Positions 18,300 to 28,642 of a DNA stretch of 64,000 nucleotides are shown piece after piece; position 1 is the stretch's first letter; each line of letters starts with the position of its first letter. Made by a program: the position numbers and the translations under genes. The DNA is from Burkholderiales bacterium (lineage in GTDB: Bacteria > Pseudomonadota > Gammaproteobacteria > Burkholderiales > SG8-41). The notes below the pieces were generated by a model. It did not search any database and had not been told where the DNA came from. It saw only the letters and a list, made by a program, of their open reading frames with translations. The stretch covers positions 1 to 64,000 of the forward strand of contig JAIETP010000005.1 in assembly GCA_019744975.1 (NCBI GenBank), given 5' to 3'.

Positions 18300-20162
18300 T
18301 CAGGTTATTTTCGATGCAGGCTTCCACACCTGCCCGATGGATATTTTGTCCAGCTTGCGCCGTCCGCCGTAATAGAGATTCACCATGGCGCGCGACACCA
18401 TCACCGCGCTGAACATCGAGGTCAATATGCCCAGGCAGTGCACCACCGCGAAACCGCGCACCGGACCGGAGCCGAAGGCAAACAGCGCGATACCGGCAAT
18501 CAGGGTGGTCACGTTTGAATCCAGAATTGTCGCCCAGGCGCGCTCGTAACCGGCGTGCAGTGCAGCGTGCGGGGTATTGCCGTTGCGCAATTCCTCGCGG
18601 ATGCGCTCGTTGATCAGCACGTTGGCGTCAATCGCCATGCCCAGCGCCAGCGCAATCGCCGCAATGCCGGGCAGGGTCAGCGTGGCCTGCATCATCGACA
18701 ACAGCGCGATCAGGAACAACAGGTTGGCGCCCAGCGCGATCACTGAAATCAGGCCGACCAGCGCGTAATAGGCAATCATGAACACTGCGATCGCGGCAAA
18801 CCCCATCCACATCGACTGGAAGCCGATCTTGATGTTTTCGGCGCCCAGCGACGGTCCGACCGTGCGTTCCTCGATGATATCCATCGGCGCCGCCAGCGCA
18901 CCGGCGCGCAGCAGAAGTGATACGTCGTTGGCTTCCTGCGTCGTCATGGCCCCGCTGATCTGCACGCGGCCCCCACCGATTTCGCCGCGGATCACCGGAG
19001 CGGTGACCACCTCCCCTTTGCCGCGTTCGAACAGCAGGATCGCCATGCGTTTACCGACATTTTCGCGGGTAATCTGCTGGAATATCCGCGCCCCGGCACC
19101 GTCGAGGTTGATGTGCACCGCCGGTTCATTGGTCTGCCCGTCAAAACCGGGCTGGGCGTCGTTGATGCGTTCACCCGTCAGCACCACCTGCTTTTTCACC
19201 AGTACCGCCTGGCCGTTGCGCTCGTAATACAGTTCGGTGCCAAACGGCGCCTGCCCGGCCTTGGCCTGGTCCAGCGCCCCCGCATCGCGCATGCGTTCGT
19301 CATCGACCATGCGCACTTCCAGCGTCGCTGTGCGTCCGAGGATGTCCTTGGCCTTGGCGGTGTCCTGCACACCAGGCAACTGAACCACCACGCGGTCGGC
19401 GCCCTGCTGCTGGATGATCGGTTCGGCAACACCCAGTTCATTGATGCGATTGCGGAGCGTGGTGATGTTCTGCTGCAGCGCGAATTCCTGGGTGCGGCGC
19501 TGCGCCTCGACCTTCAGCGTGCCGGTGATCCGGTATTCCCCGGCGTCGTCAGCCGTCTTCAGTTCGAGATCGGGCATATCCTTTGCGATGCGCGCCAGCG
19601 CCTTGTCGCGCAGCGCGGCTTCGCGGAAACGCACCGCCACGGCCTGGCCTTCACGCGCGATGCCTGAATACTGGATGCGCTGCTCGCGCAGCAGGCCGCG
19701 GATATCGTTGGTGTAGGCCTCCACCTTTTTGGTCAGCGCCGACTTCATGTCGACCTGCATCAGGAAATGCACACCGCCGCGCAGATCGAGGCCCAGGTAC
19801 ATCGGCAGCGCACCGATCGAGGCCATCCATTGCGGGCTGCGCGACAACAGATTCAGCGCCACCACGTAGTTCTCACCCAGGGCGGCCTGCACGGCGTCCT
19901 TGGCCTTCAACTGGTCATCGGTGGTGGAAAACCGCGCCTTGACGCTGGTGGTATCGAGCGCAATCCCATCGGCGGCCAATCCGGACTTCTTGATCGCCTC
20001 TTCGACACGCGCCATCAGCGCGGCATCGACCTTCAGGTTGCTGCGCAGAGGCGACACCTGCACCGCGGGCACTTCGCCGTAAAAATTGGGCACGGTATAG
20101 ATCAGCCCGATCGCCACGGCAGCAAGGATCAGCAGGTATTTCCAGAGGGGGTAACGATTCAT
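18300..20162 (-). CDS. secD: Protein translocase subunit SecD
   Basis: A 620-residue SecD. It has the N-terminal TM (PLWKYLLILAAVAIGLIYTVPNFYGE), the LGLDLRGGVHFLMQVD motif, a large periplasmic domain and the RND-type C-terminal helices (IALALGMAIDANVLINERIREELRNG). Length is normal for proteobacteria. It is the central member of the yajC-secD-secF unit. Confidence 0.97.
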   Translation of the reverse strand: MNRYPLWKYLLILAAVAIGLIYTVPNFYGEVPAVQVSPLRSNLKVDAALMARVEEAIKKSGLAADGIALDTTSVKARFSTTDDQLKAKDAVQAALGENYVVALNLLSRSPQWMASIGALPMYLGLDLRGGVHFLMQVDMKSALTKKVEAYTNDIRGLLREQRIQYSGIAREGQAVAVRFREAALRDKALARIAKDMPDLELKTADDAGEYRITGTLKVEAQRRTQEFALQQNITTLRNRINELGVAEPIIQQQGADRVVVQLPGVQDTAKAKDILGRTATLEVRMVDDERMRDAGALDQAKAGQAPFGTELYYERNGQAVLVKKQVVLTGERINDAQPGFDGQTNEPAVHINLDGAGARIFQQITRENVGKRMAILLFERGKGEVVTAPVIRGEIGGGRVQISGAMTTQEANDVSLLLRAGALAAPMDIIEERTVGPSLGAENIKIGFQSMWMGFAAIAVFMIAYYALVGLISVIALGANLLFLIALLSMMQATLTLPGIAAIALALGMAIDANVLINERIREELRNGNTPHAALHAGYERAWATILDSNVTTLIAGIALFAFGSGPVRGFAVVHCLGILTSMFSAVMVSRAMVNLYYGGRRKLDKISIGQVWKPASKIT

Positions 20163-20167
20163 GTCAA

Positions 20168-20283
20168 AGCCGTGAACAAGTGAACAAGTAACGGGTCAAG
20201 GGAACACTTGGAGCGAAGCAGAACGGGCAACGGCAACCCGGGGAACTGACGCGTTCACCCGTTCACCACTCACCCGTTCACTG
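20168..20283. repeat. GTGAAC / GTTCACCC repeat arms between secD and yajC
   Basis: gtgaacaagtgaac on the left and gttcacccgttcaccactcacccgttcac on the right form an imperfect inverted repeat with internal tandem units. The right arm uses the same octamer as the array at 10740-10795. The yajC stop lies in the right arm. Confidence 0.8.
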
Positions 20284-20604
20284 TATTGTTTTGATGGTGC
20301 CCTTGGGCAGCACGGTCTGGATCGCCGCGCGCTGCATCTGCATCTCGACAGCTTCGGCAACCGCAACCGTAATGTACTGTTCATCAACCTTGGTAATGCG
20401 GCCGAGGATGCCGCCGGCGGTGATGACCTCATCACCCTTTTGCAGGCTGTCGACCATGGTTTTGTGTTCTTTCGCGCGCTTCATCTGCGGGCGGATCATC
20501 AGGAAATACATCACGCCAAACATCACGACGATGAGCAGGATGCTTTCGATGCCGCCGCCCTGCGCGGCAGCCGGGGCCTGCGCCCATGCTGGACTGATTA
20601 ACAA
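20278..20604 (-). CDS. yajC: Preprotein translocase subunit YajC
   Basis: A 108-residue YajC with one TM (IESILLIVVMFGVMYFLMIRPQMKR) and a cytoplasmic beta-rich domain (GDEVITAGGILGRI). It starts with TTG at 20604 behind a strong GGAGG site. YajC associates with SecDF and AcrB. It heads the secDF transcript after the terminator that follows tgt. Confidence 0.95.
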   Translation of the reverse strand: MLISPAWAQAPAAAQGGGIESILLIVVMFGVMYFLMIRPQMKRAKEHKTMVDSLQKGDEVITAGGILGRITKVDEQYITVAVAEAVEMQMQRAAIQTVLPKGTIKTIQ

Positions 20605-20707
20605 GATAAACCTCCGTTGCGTTGGAAGAGGGCCCGCTCAATTTTTCAGACCGATCGAGGCGGGCGCGCTCAAAGCATTGTATTTTAACCTATTATTGAT
20701 GTTATCC

Positions 20708-20741
20708 AAAAACATGACAGCCTCGTCGGAGGCATGTTTTT
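20708..20741 (-). terminator. Terminator after tgt
   Basis: AAAAACATG and CATGTTTTT enclose a CCTC-gtcg-GAGG stem with a four-base bulge. On the minus strand a T-run follows. It lies 35 bases after the tgt stop, so yajC-secDF probably has its own promoter in the remaining spacer. An AT-rich stretch at 20673-20700 nearby weakly resembles the dispersed patch. Confidence 0.6.
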
Positions 20742-20775
20742 GTCGTTATTTATGGAACTTTCATTAAATCATCAC

Positions 20776-21906
<1,131 letters not shown>

Positions 21907-22962
21907 TCAGGGACGAGAATCAGGACCTGGATTCAGGGGCGCACGTTCGATCAGCATGGCGTCACCATAACTGAAAAAGCGGTAACGCTGCGCAATCGCA
22001 TGCTGATAGGCGCGGCGGATATGATCAGTGCCGCCAAAAGCTGATACCAGCATCAGCAGCGTCGAACGCGACAGGTGAAAATTGGTGATCAGCCGGTCGA
22101 CGATGCGAAAGCGGTAACCGGGCAGCACGAACAAACTCGTCTCGGCATGGCCCGCGACCGGCTCCCCGTTTGCAGCCGCGGATTCCAGCGCGCGCAGGCT
22201 GGTGGTACCGACCGCGACCACCCGCCCGCCGGCAGCGCGGGTCGCGCGCAAGGCATCCACCGTGGCCTGCGGCAGTTCATACCATTCGCTGTGCATGCGG
22301 TGTTCGGCCAGGTTCTGCACCCGCACCGGCTGGAAGGTGCCGGCGCCGACATGCAGCGTCAGGGATGCCACGCCGACACCATGCGCGCGCAGGGCATCGA
22401 GCATGGCCGCATCAAAATGCAGGCCGGCGGTGGGTGCCGCGACCGCGCCGGGATTTTTTGCGTAAACGGTCTGGTAACGCTCGGCGTCACCGGCATCCGG
22501 CACATGCGTAATATAGGGTGGCAAGGGCACCGCACCATGGCGTTCGAGCAGCGTCCAGACGTCGGCGTCATCACCAAAACGCAGCCGCCACAGATCATCG
22601 TCACGCCCGATCACGGTGGCTTCGACACCGCCATCCAGCAGCAGGGTGCTGCCCGGTTGCGGCGCTTTGCTGGCACGCACCTGGGCCTGCACTTCATGGA
22701 CATTCAGCACACGCTCGATCAGCACTTCAATGCGTCCGCCCGAGGCCTTGCGTCCGGTCAGGCGCGCCTTGATGACGCGGGTATCGTTGAGCACCAGCAG
22801 GTCGCCGGGCTGCAGCAGTTCGAGGATGTCGGGAAATTGCCGGTCGCGCAGCTCGCCGCTGGCGCCGTCGAGATGCAGCAGCCGGCTCGCACGACGCGTG
22901 GTTGCAGGGGCCTGGGCAATCAGCTCCGCGGGCAGTTCGTAAGCAAAGTCGTCCAGATGCAT
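21907..22962 (-). CDS. queA: S-adenosylmethionine:tRNA ribosyltransferase-isomerase
   Basis: A 351-residue QueA that transfers and isomerises the ribose of SAM onto preQ1-modified tRNA. Motifs include the N-terminal [15 protein letters not shown], the central [18 protein letters not shown] with [11 protein letters not shown], and the C-terminal [19 protein letters not shown]. It is first in the queA-tgt unit. Confidence 0.97.
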   Translation of the reverse strand: MHLDDFAYELPAELIAQAPATTRRASRLLHLDGASGELRDRQFPDILELLQPGDLLVLNDTRVIKARLTGRKASGGRIEVLIERVLNVHEVQAQVRASKAPQPGSTLLLDGGVEATVIGRDDDLWRLRFGDDADVWTLLERHGAVPLPPYITHVPDAGDAERYQTVYAKNPGAVAAPTAGLHFDAAMLDALRAHGVGVASLTLHVGAGTFQPVRVQNLAEHRMHSEWYELPQATVDALRATRAAGGRVVAVGTTSLRALESAAANGEPVAGHAETSLFVLPGYRFRIVDRLITNFHLSRSTLLMLVSAFGGTDHIRRAYQHAIAQRYRFFSYGDAMLIERAPLNPGPDSRP

Positions 22963-23115
22963 CTTGTCTTGTCAGCTGCGGGTTGCCCCGCGCCGCGGAT
23001 TTAAGGGATAATCGCCGCCCCATGCCGGGACTCGTTATAGCACCCCCTTGAGGGGTGTGGCGGAACAGGTCGTCGCATGGGGCTCTCAGCATCGTGTTTC
23101 GAAGAAGTCCATTCA

Positions 23116-23200
23116 GCCGGGATGGCGGAATTGGTAGACGCACGGGACTCAAAATCCCGCGCCGCAAGGCGTGCCGGTTCGATTCCGGCTTCCGGCACCA
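23116..23200 (+). tRNA. tRNA-Leu (anticodon CAA)
   Basis: An 85-nt gene with encoded CCA. The acceptor stem pairs gccggga with ttccggc. The D-loop has TTGGTAGAC, the anticodon stem-loop is cggga-ctcaaaa-tcccg giving CAA, a long variable arm follows, and the T-loop is GGTTCGATTCC. It stands alone between queA and panC. Confidence 0.97.
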
Positions 23201-23223
23201 GCATCACTCCAAACATCAACCTC

Positions 23224-24063
23224 TCAAACCGCAGGCCTGTTCACCTCGACATTGTCGATCAGGCGCGTTTTACCCAGTCGCGCCGCAGCGAGTATCACCA
23301 GCGCTTTTTCACCATTGCCTGGCGGCTGCAGATCATGCTGCCGGCGCACCGCGACATAGTCAGGCTTCCAGCCGTGGCGCGCGAGTTCCGCCATGGCAGC
23401 CAGCTCAACGCGCTGGTAATCGCTGGCGCCCATCGCAATCTCGCCGCGAGCATTGCGCAGCACGCGGTAGAGCCGCGGCGCCTCCTGGCGCTCGGTCGGG
23501 CTCAGATAGGCGTTGCGCGAAGACAGCGCCAGCCCGTCCTCGGCGCGCACCGTTTCCGCGAGTATCAATTCAATCGGCAGCGCGAACTGGCGCACCAGGT
23601 TGGACAGCACCAGGCACTGCTGGTAATCCTTCTTGCCGAAAATCGCCGCGTGCGGCGACACCATGTTGAACAGTTTCATCACCACCGTTGCAACGCCGCG
23701 GAAGTGGCCGGGACGCGCGGCGCCGTCAAGGATGTGCTGCAGATCCGAGGGCTCGATCACAAAGGTCTGCGGCTCGGGATAAATTTCCTTCTCGTCCGGC
23801 GCGAACACGACATCGACGCCGGCATTGCGCAGGCGCTCGCAATCCGCCTCGAAGGTGCGCGGATAACGGTCAAAATCCTCGCGCGGACCGAACTGCAGCC
23901 GGTTGACGAAAATGCTGACGACGGTGCATGCCGCGCGCGGCTTGGCGATCCTGATCAGCTGGATATGCCCGTCGTGCAGATTGCCCATGGTCGGCACGAA
24001 CACGTTGTTGGGCTCGCGGCGCAGGCGCTCCCGCAATTCGGAAACTGAATGTATGACGTCCAT
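23224..24063 (-). CDS. panC: Pantothenate synthetase
   Basis: A 279-residue PanC that joins pantoate and beta-alanine using ATP. The nucleotidyltransferase motif is PTMGNLHDGHI, with FGKKDYQQCLVL and the SSRNAYLS motif following. The start at 24063 gives MDVIHSVSELRERL. It is separated from panB by a 271-bp structured repeat element, although the two are usually adjacent. Confidence 0.97.
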   Translation of the reverse strand: MDVIHSVSELRERLRREPNNVFVPTMGNLHDGHIQLIRIAKPRAACTVVSIFVNRLQFGPREDFDRYPRTFEADCERLRNAGVDVVFAPDEKEIYPEPQTFVIEPSDLQHILDGAARPGHFRGVATVVMKLFNMVSPHAAIFGKKDYQQCLVLSNLVRQFALPIELILAETVRAEDGLALSSRNAYLSPTERQEAPRLYRVLRNARGEIAMGASDYQRVELAAMAELARHGWKPDYVAVRRQHDLQPPGNGEKALVILAAARLGKTRLIDNVEVNRPAV

Positions 24064-24140
24064 GGGAATCAGTGCTGAACGATGAGTGATGAATGATGAA
24101 CGAAAGGCCCGAGATCATACCGGAGAACGGTTTTTCCGCT

Positions 24141-24411
24141 TAGGGCCTGTTAACCATTATTTCATGAGTGCGACGGCGACGATTTGGCCTCAGGGCTAGG
24201 AGCGTCGAGCGCGGTTTGCCCGTAGGCAAACAAGCGAAGGCGCGACAACGCCCTGGGGCCAAATCGTCCCGTCCCTCCGGGTTGTGGCCAAAATCGCCAT
24301 TGGCGGCGTTGCTTGCCTTGCCCATATTCTCGATATGGGCCGCAGCAAGCGCCTTGCCACTGACGATTTTGGCCACAACGCATCTCACGAAATGATGGTT
24401 AACAGGCCCTA
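24141..24411. mobile_element. MITE-like element: 27-bp terminal inverted repeats enclosing two long hairpins
   Basis: This fills most of the 372-base gap between panC and panB. Terminal repeats at 24142-24168 and 24384-24410 start AGGGCCTGTTAACCAT and match with about three mismatches; the bases outside are T on the left and A on the right, compatible with a TA target. Inside are two stem-loops. One has 19-bp arms at 24178-24196 and 24250-24268 with an inner GTTTGCC-cgta-GGCAAAC hairpin. The other has perfect 16-bp arms at 24281-24296 and 24364-24379 with an inner CCCATAT/ATATGGG hairpin. It carries no credible coding frame. It could be a non-autonomous transposon or a structured RNA. Confidence 0.75.
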
Positions 24412-24435
24412 GCACTCCGCATTCTGAACTCATCG

Positions 24436-25230
24436 CTAGAAAGAATGTTCCTTGCCGGGGAAGCGGCCCTCGCGCACTTCCTTGACGTACAAGGCCACGG
24501 CATCCTGGATCGAACCCGCCGCGGCCTTCATGTAATTCTTGACGAATTTGGCTTTTTTACCGGGATAAACATCGAGCATGTCGTGCAACACCAGCACCTG
24601 GCCATGACAGTCGATGCCCGCACCTATACCGATCGTCGGCACTTTCGCCGCCGCGGTGATCTGGCTGGCCAGTGCAGCGGGTATCGCCTCGAGCACGATC
24701 ATGCCGGCGCCGGCCTGTTCGAGAATACGTGCGTCATCAAGCATGCGTTGCGCGTCGTCCCCGGCCTTGCCCTGTACGCGGTAACCGCCCAACTGGTGCA
24801 CCGACTGCGGGGTCAGCCCGAGGTGGCCGCAAACCGGAATGCCGCGTTCGGTCAGGAATGAAATCGTTTCCAGCATCGGCCGCCCGCCTTCGATTTTCAC
24901 CATGTGCGCGCCGGCCGCCATGATTTCGGCGGCATTGCGGAAGGCGTCCTGCGGGCTGACCTGGAAAGTGCCGAAGGGCATGTCGCCGATAATAAAAGCG
25001 CTTTTCGCGCCGCGCGCCACGCATTGCGTGTGATAGACCATGTCGCGCAGCGACACCGGCAGCGTCGACTCATGTCCCTGCAGCACATTGCCCAGGGAAT
25101 CGCCGATCAGCAGCGTGTCGAGTCCCGCACCGTCCAGCAGCGTCGCGAAACTCGCGTCGTAACAGGTCAGCATGGTGATCTTCTCGCCGTCCCGCATCAT
25201 CTTGTGCAGCGTGCTCAGCGTAATACGCAT
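24436..25230 (-). CDS. panB: 3-methyl-2-oxobutanoate hydroxymethyltransferase
   Basis: A 264-residue PanB that makes ketopantoate from alpha-ketoisovalerate and methylene-tetrahydrofolate. Motifs include [52 protein letters not shown] and TIGIGAG. The start at 25230 has an AGGAGAG site; the longer frame upstream has no family similarity. It is followed by the MITE-like element rather than by panC directly. Confidence 0.97.
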   Translation of the reverse strand: MRITLSTLHKMMRDGEKITMLTCYDASFATLLDGAGLDTLLIGDSLGNVLQGHESTLPVSLRDMVYHTQCVARGAKSAFIIGDMPFGTFQVSPQDAFRNAAEIMAAGAHMVKIEGGRPMLETISFLTERGIPVCGHLGLTPQSVHQLGGYRVQGKAGDDAQRMLDDARILEQAGAGMIVLEAIPAALASQITAAAKVPTIGIGAGIDCHGQVLVLHDMLDVYPGKKAKFVKNYMKAAAGSIQDAVALYVKEVREGRFPGKEHSF

Positions 25231-25243
25231 GTCGCTCTCCTGG

Positions 25244-25888
25244 CTAACTTCCGAGACTGAAAAACTCGCGCGGACCGCGCATGGCGTTGACCCGCTGCAA
25301 CAATAAATCAAAATCCGCCGCCGAATCAACGAAGTTCAGATTTTCCGAATTCACGATCAGCAGCGGCGCCGCGGTGTAATGATGAAAAAACCGCGCATAG
25401 GCATCCGCCAGGCGCAGCAGGTATTCGTCGGATATGGTTTTTTCGTAAGTGCTCGCGCGTTTGCGCACCCGCTCCACCAGCGTTTCCGCCCCCGCCTGCA
25501 GATACACCACCAGATCCGGCTGCGGCGCCTGCGGTTTGAGGTGATCGTAGATCTGCCGGTACAGGGCGAGTTCATGGTCGTTCAGCGTCAGTTGCGCGAA
25601 CAGCGGGTCCTTTTCCAGCATGAAATCGGCGACGGTGACGCTGCGAAAAAGATCCGATTGCACCAGGTCGCGCACCTGATTCAGGCGCTGGAACAGAAAG
25701 AACAGCTGCGCCGGCAGCGCATGGCGCGCGGGGTCCTGGTAAAAACCGGGCAGAAAGGGATTGGCATCCGGGTCTTCAAACAAGGTCGCTGCGCCAAGAT
25801 GTGTGGCCAGTCGTCGCGCCAGCGTGGTTTTGCCTGAACCTATCGGGCCTTCGACCACGATGTAGCGGTACTTCGCAGCGAGATTCAT
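25244..25888 (-). CDS. Deoxynucleoside kinase (dAK/dGK type)
   Basis: A 214-residue P-loop kinase of the deoxyadenosine/deoxyguanosine kinase family. The Walker A is [35 protein letters not shown] follows; and the lid-like [15 protein letters not shown] has basic residues. It phosphorylates deoxynucleosides for salvage. In betaproteobacteria this gene commonly sits between folK and panB, as here. The start at 25888 is chosen for family length; an in-frame ATG at 25903 is possible. Confidence 0.85.
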   Translation of the reverse strand: MNLAAKYRYIVVEGPIGSGKTTLARRLATHLGAATLFEDPDANPFLPGFYQDPARHALPAQLFFLFQRLNQVRDLVQSDLFRSVTVADFMLEKDPLFAQLTLNDHELALYRQIYDHLKPQAPQPDLVVYLQAGAETLVERVRKRASTYEKTISDEYLLRLADAYARFFHHYTAAPLLIVNSENLNFVDSAADFDLLLQRVNAMRGPREFFSLGS

Positions 25889-25916
25889 GCTGCACGTTCC
25901 CATTTTGCAGAGAGAC

Positions 25917-26420
25917 TCACACCAGAATTTTCTGTAATTGCGCAACACTCGCTGCATCCACCCGCCTGGCGAGATCACTGACCCTGCCCTGCCCCGGCAC
26001 CACGGCATCCGGCGCGATTTCGGCGAGCGGCAACATGACAAAAGCGCGTTCGAGCATGCGCGCATGCGGAATCGTCAGTCCAGGCTCCTGCAACACCACA
26101 TCACCGTAGAGCACGATGTCGAGGTCCAGCGTACGGGGTGCATTGGGAAATTCACGGACGCGGCCATGCGCGCGTTCGATCGCCAGAAGCGCGTCAAGCA
26201 GCGCATGCGGCGCCAGCGCGGTTTCGATCATCGCCACTGCATTGATGAAATCCGGCTGATCGGCGTAACCGACCGGCGCGCTGCGATAAAGCGATGAACG
26301 CGCAAGCACGCGGGTGCCGGGCAATGCCGCCAGCGCGGTAAATGCGGCCTCGATCTGGCGCAGCGGTTCGCCGATGTTTGCGCCCAGCGCAACACAGGCG
26401 GTATGTGTTTGCGCCGCCAC
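25917..26420 (-). CDS. folK: 6-hydroxymethyl-7,8-dihydropterin pyrophosphokinase
   Basis: A 167-residue HPPK in folate synthesis. Hallmarks are CVALGANIGEP at the N-terminus, RSSLYRSAPVGYADQPDFINAV, and the signature RTLDLDIVLYGD followed by LTIPHARMLERAFVMLPLAEIAP. The best start is GTG at 26420, five bases after the pcnB stop and giving MAAQTHTACVALG. Longer upstream versions would overlap pcnB entirely. Confidence 0.92.
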   Translation of the reverse strand: MAAQTHTACVALGANIGEPLRQIEAAFTALAALPGTRVLARSSLYRSAPVGYADQPDFINAVAMIETALAPHALLDALLAIERAHGRVREFPNAPRTLDLDIVLYGDVVLQEPGLTIPHARMLERAFVMLPLAEIAPDAVVPGQGRVSDLARRVDAASVAQLQKILV

Positions 26421-26425
26421 CGCCG

Positions 26426-27769
26426 TCAGTCCGCAGCCGGCGCAGCGCCAGACTTGCGCCGGCGGCGCTTGCGGCGTTTTTTCGCCGGCCCGGCATGATC
26501 CGTCACCAGCATCGACTCGCGGGTCTCGCTGTCGGCATCCTGGAATCTGGTCCACCAGTCGCCGATGGCCATGTCCAGTTCGCCGCTCTCGCAGCGCAAT
26601 AGCAGGAAATCGTATGCAGCGCGGAAGCGCGGATGTTCGAGCAGGCGGAACGGCCGCTGGCCGGCGCGCTGCTCGAATCGCGGCTGCAGGGCCCACAAGT
26701 CCTTCATATCGGAGGTAAAGCGGCGCGGAATCGCCAGTTGCTCGGTTTGCGTGGTGATGATCTGGTCCATCGCCTCATACAGCGCCGGCACCGGCGGCAC
26801 TCCACGAGCCTCGATTTTTTTCCACGCCGCCAACACTTCATGCCAGGTCAGCGCGGCGAACAGGAAGGCTGGGGATATCGGTTTTCCGGCAAGAACCCGG
26901 GCATCGGTGTTTTTCAGCGCCAGCATCACAAAACGCTCGCCCAAAGGCTGCTCGAGAATCACATCGAGCAGCGGCAGCATGCCGTGATGCAGGCCTTCCT
27001 TGCGCAAACGTTTCACGCATTCTGCGGCATGCCCCGACAGCAGCAGCTTGAGCATTTCATCGAACAGGCGCGCCGCCGGCACATTGGCCAGCAAAGTGGC
27101 CTGCGCCTTGATCGGTTTCCGGGTGGCGGCGTCGATTTCAAGACCGCAGGAGGCGGCGAAACGCACCGCGCGCAGCATGCGCACCGGATCCTCGCGGTAA
27201 CGCTGAGCCGGTTCGCCAATCATGCGCAGCCGTTTACGTTTGAGATCGGCAACACCACCGTGGTAATCCCAGACCTGCTCGCGCGCCGGATCATAAAACA
27301 GCGCATTGATGGTGAAGTCGCGGCGCGTCGCGTCCTGCGCCTGATCGCCCCAGACGTTGTCACGCAGCAGACGGCCGTGCTCATCCTCGACGCTTGTACC
27401 TGCACTGGCATCAACCGCGGGGCCGCGGAAGGTTGACACCTCGACCATGTCGCGGCCGCATAACACGTGGACGATTTTGAACCGCCGGCCGATGACACGC
27501 GAACGGCGGAAAATGCCGCGCACTTCCTCGGGTGTCGCATTGGTGGCGACGTCAAAATCCTTGGGGTCGCGGCCAAGTATCAGATCGCGCACCGCACCGC
27601 CGACGACAAAGGCGGAGTAACCCGCCTCCTGCAGCGCATCACAGGTGCGCAGGGCGCAACTGCCGATGCGGTCACGGGTGATGCCATGCTCGCTCACCGC
27701 GATGATGCGCGGTTTGGCGGACTTGAACATGCGGCCCCAAAACACGCGGCCGAGCATCCTGGTGATCAT
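26426..27769 (-). CDS. pcnB: Poly(A) polymerase I
   Basis: A 447-residue PcnB of the class II nucleotidyltransferase family, which adds poly(A) to RNA 3' ends. The head domain has FVVGGAVRDLILGRDPKDFDVATNATPEEV with the catalytic Asp pair, then RRDFTINALFYDP and the RYREDPVRMLRAVRFAA motif. The C-terminus is strongly basic (KKRRKRRRRKSG), as in other PcnB proteins and unlike CCA-adding enzymes. It is followed closely by folK. A small direct repeat (catgcggaaat twice) overlaps its 5' end at about 27769-27791. Confidence 0.94.
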   Translation of the reverse strand: MITRMLGRVFWGRMFKSAKPRIIAVSEHGITRDRIGSCALRTCDALQEAGYSAFVVGGAVRDLILGRDPKDFDVATNATPEEVRGIFRRSRVIGRRFKIVHVLCGRDMVEVSTFRGPAVDASAGTSVEDEHGRLLRDNVWGDQAQDATRRDFTINALFYDPAREQVWDYHGGVADLKRKRLRMIGEPAQRYREDPVRMLRAVRFAASCGLEIDAATRKPIKAQATLLANVPAARLFDEMLKLLLSGHAAECVKRLRKEGLHHGMLPLLDVILEQPLGERFVMLALKNTDARVLAGKPISPAFLFAALTWHEVLAAWKKIEARGVPPVPALYEAMDQIITTQTEQLAIPRRFTSDMKDLWALQPRFEQRAGQRPFRLLEHPRFRAAYDFLLLRCESGELDMAIGDWWTRFQDADSETRESMLVTDHAGPAKKRRKRRRRKSGAAPAAD

Positions 27770-27933
27770 GCGGAAATCATGCGGAAATGTCGTTCAGAGC
27801 ATCGTTCAGCGCATTCAGTGAGGACCGGAAACAGGTTATCCACGCGCTGCAGCAGAAGAAAACCGCGCGATTATACATGGCCGCACTTTGCCCACTCTCG
27901 CGCCCACTTCCTTGTGGCCGCCCAGCCGAGGCC

Positions 27934-27976
27934 GCTCAGTTCAGACAGCTCATTTCAGACTGCTCAGTTCAGACTA
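27934..27976. repeat. 14-bp tandem repeat (gctcagttcagact x3)
   Basis: Three consecutive units of about 14 bases (gctcagttcagaca, gctcatttcagact, gctcagttcagact). The array ends inside the last codons of the HAD phosphatase, providing its terminal SLN and stop. Confidence 0.85.
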
Positions 27977-28620
27977 ATTATCGGCCAGCCACGCGCTTCG
28001 GCGTGTGCGCGCAGCGCGGCATCGGGATCCACGGCCACCGGATGGCCAACCTGCTCCAGCAACGGCAGGTCGTTATGGGAATCACTATAAAATGTTGATT
28101 TTAAAGAGTTTTTTAAAGAAACCCCGCGCCCGGCCAACCATGCCTCCAGGCGTTCGACCTTACCCTCGCGGAAACACGGCGTACCGCTGACACCACCGGT
28201 GAACACGCCGTCGCGCACCTCGGGTTCGGTGGCAATCAGGTGCTCGATGCCGAAGGCGCGCGCAATCGGCGCGGTGACGAAACTGTTGGTCGCGGTAATG
28301 ATCACCCGCAGCTCGCCGCGATGTTTGTCAACCAGCGCGCGAGCCGAATCGCGGATCATCGGCAGGATGCGCTCCCTCATGTATTCGCCATGCCAGGCAT
28401 CCAGCACCGTACGCGGATACTGCGACAGCGGTTTCAGCTGGAAATCGAGGAACTCGTAAATATCGAGCGTGCCCGCCTTGTACTGGTCGTAGAAGGCCTG
28501 GTTGCGCGCTTCGTAGTTTTTGCGGTCAAGCACGCCGCGGTCGATCAGAAATTGCGCCCATTCAAAGTCGCTGTCGCCGGCGAGCAGCGTGTTGTCGAGA
28601 TCAAACAAGGCCAGGTTCAT
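27964..28620 (-). CDS. HAD-IB family phosphatase (SerB-like)
   Basis: A 218-residue HAD hydrolase. Motif I is LALFDLDNTLLAGDSD, motif II is VIITATNSFVTAPIARAFG, and the motif III/IV region is FYSDSHNDLPLLEQVG. This betaproteobacterial subgroup is related to phosphoserine phosphatases; the substrate is unproven. The stretch LKNSLKST before FYSDS is encoded by an AT-rich patch (28087-28118) and is unlike the surrounding GC-rich codons. The C-terminal residues come from a 14-bp tandem array. Confidence 0.87.
   Translation of the reverse strand: MNLALFDLDNTLLAGDSDFEWAQFLIDRGVLDRKNYEARNQAFYDQYKAGTLDIYEFLDFQLKPLSQYPRTVLDAWHGEYMRERILPMIRDSARALVDKHRGELRVIITATNSFVTAPIARAFGIEHLIATEPEVRDGVFTGGVSGTPCFREGKVERLEAWLAGRGVSLKNSLKSTFYSDSHNDLPLLEQVGHPVAVDPDAALRAHAEARGWPIISLN
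28087..28118 (+). repeat. AT-rich patch, copy 6 (inside HAD gene)
   Basis: ttgattttaaagagttttttaaa matches the longer form of the family (ttgattttattgatatttttaat, as at 60291) at about 18 of 23 positions. It lies within coding sequence of the minus-strand gene without breaking the frame. Confidence 0.55.
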
Positions 28621-28642
28621 TGGTGTTTCCGTTCCATGGTTT

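Noticed and set aside
28087-28118. Frameshift or pseudogene in the HAD phosphatase
   Set aside because: The frame is intact and all HAD motifs are present in correct order.
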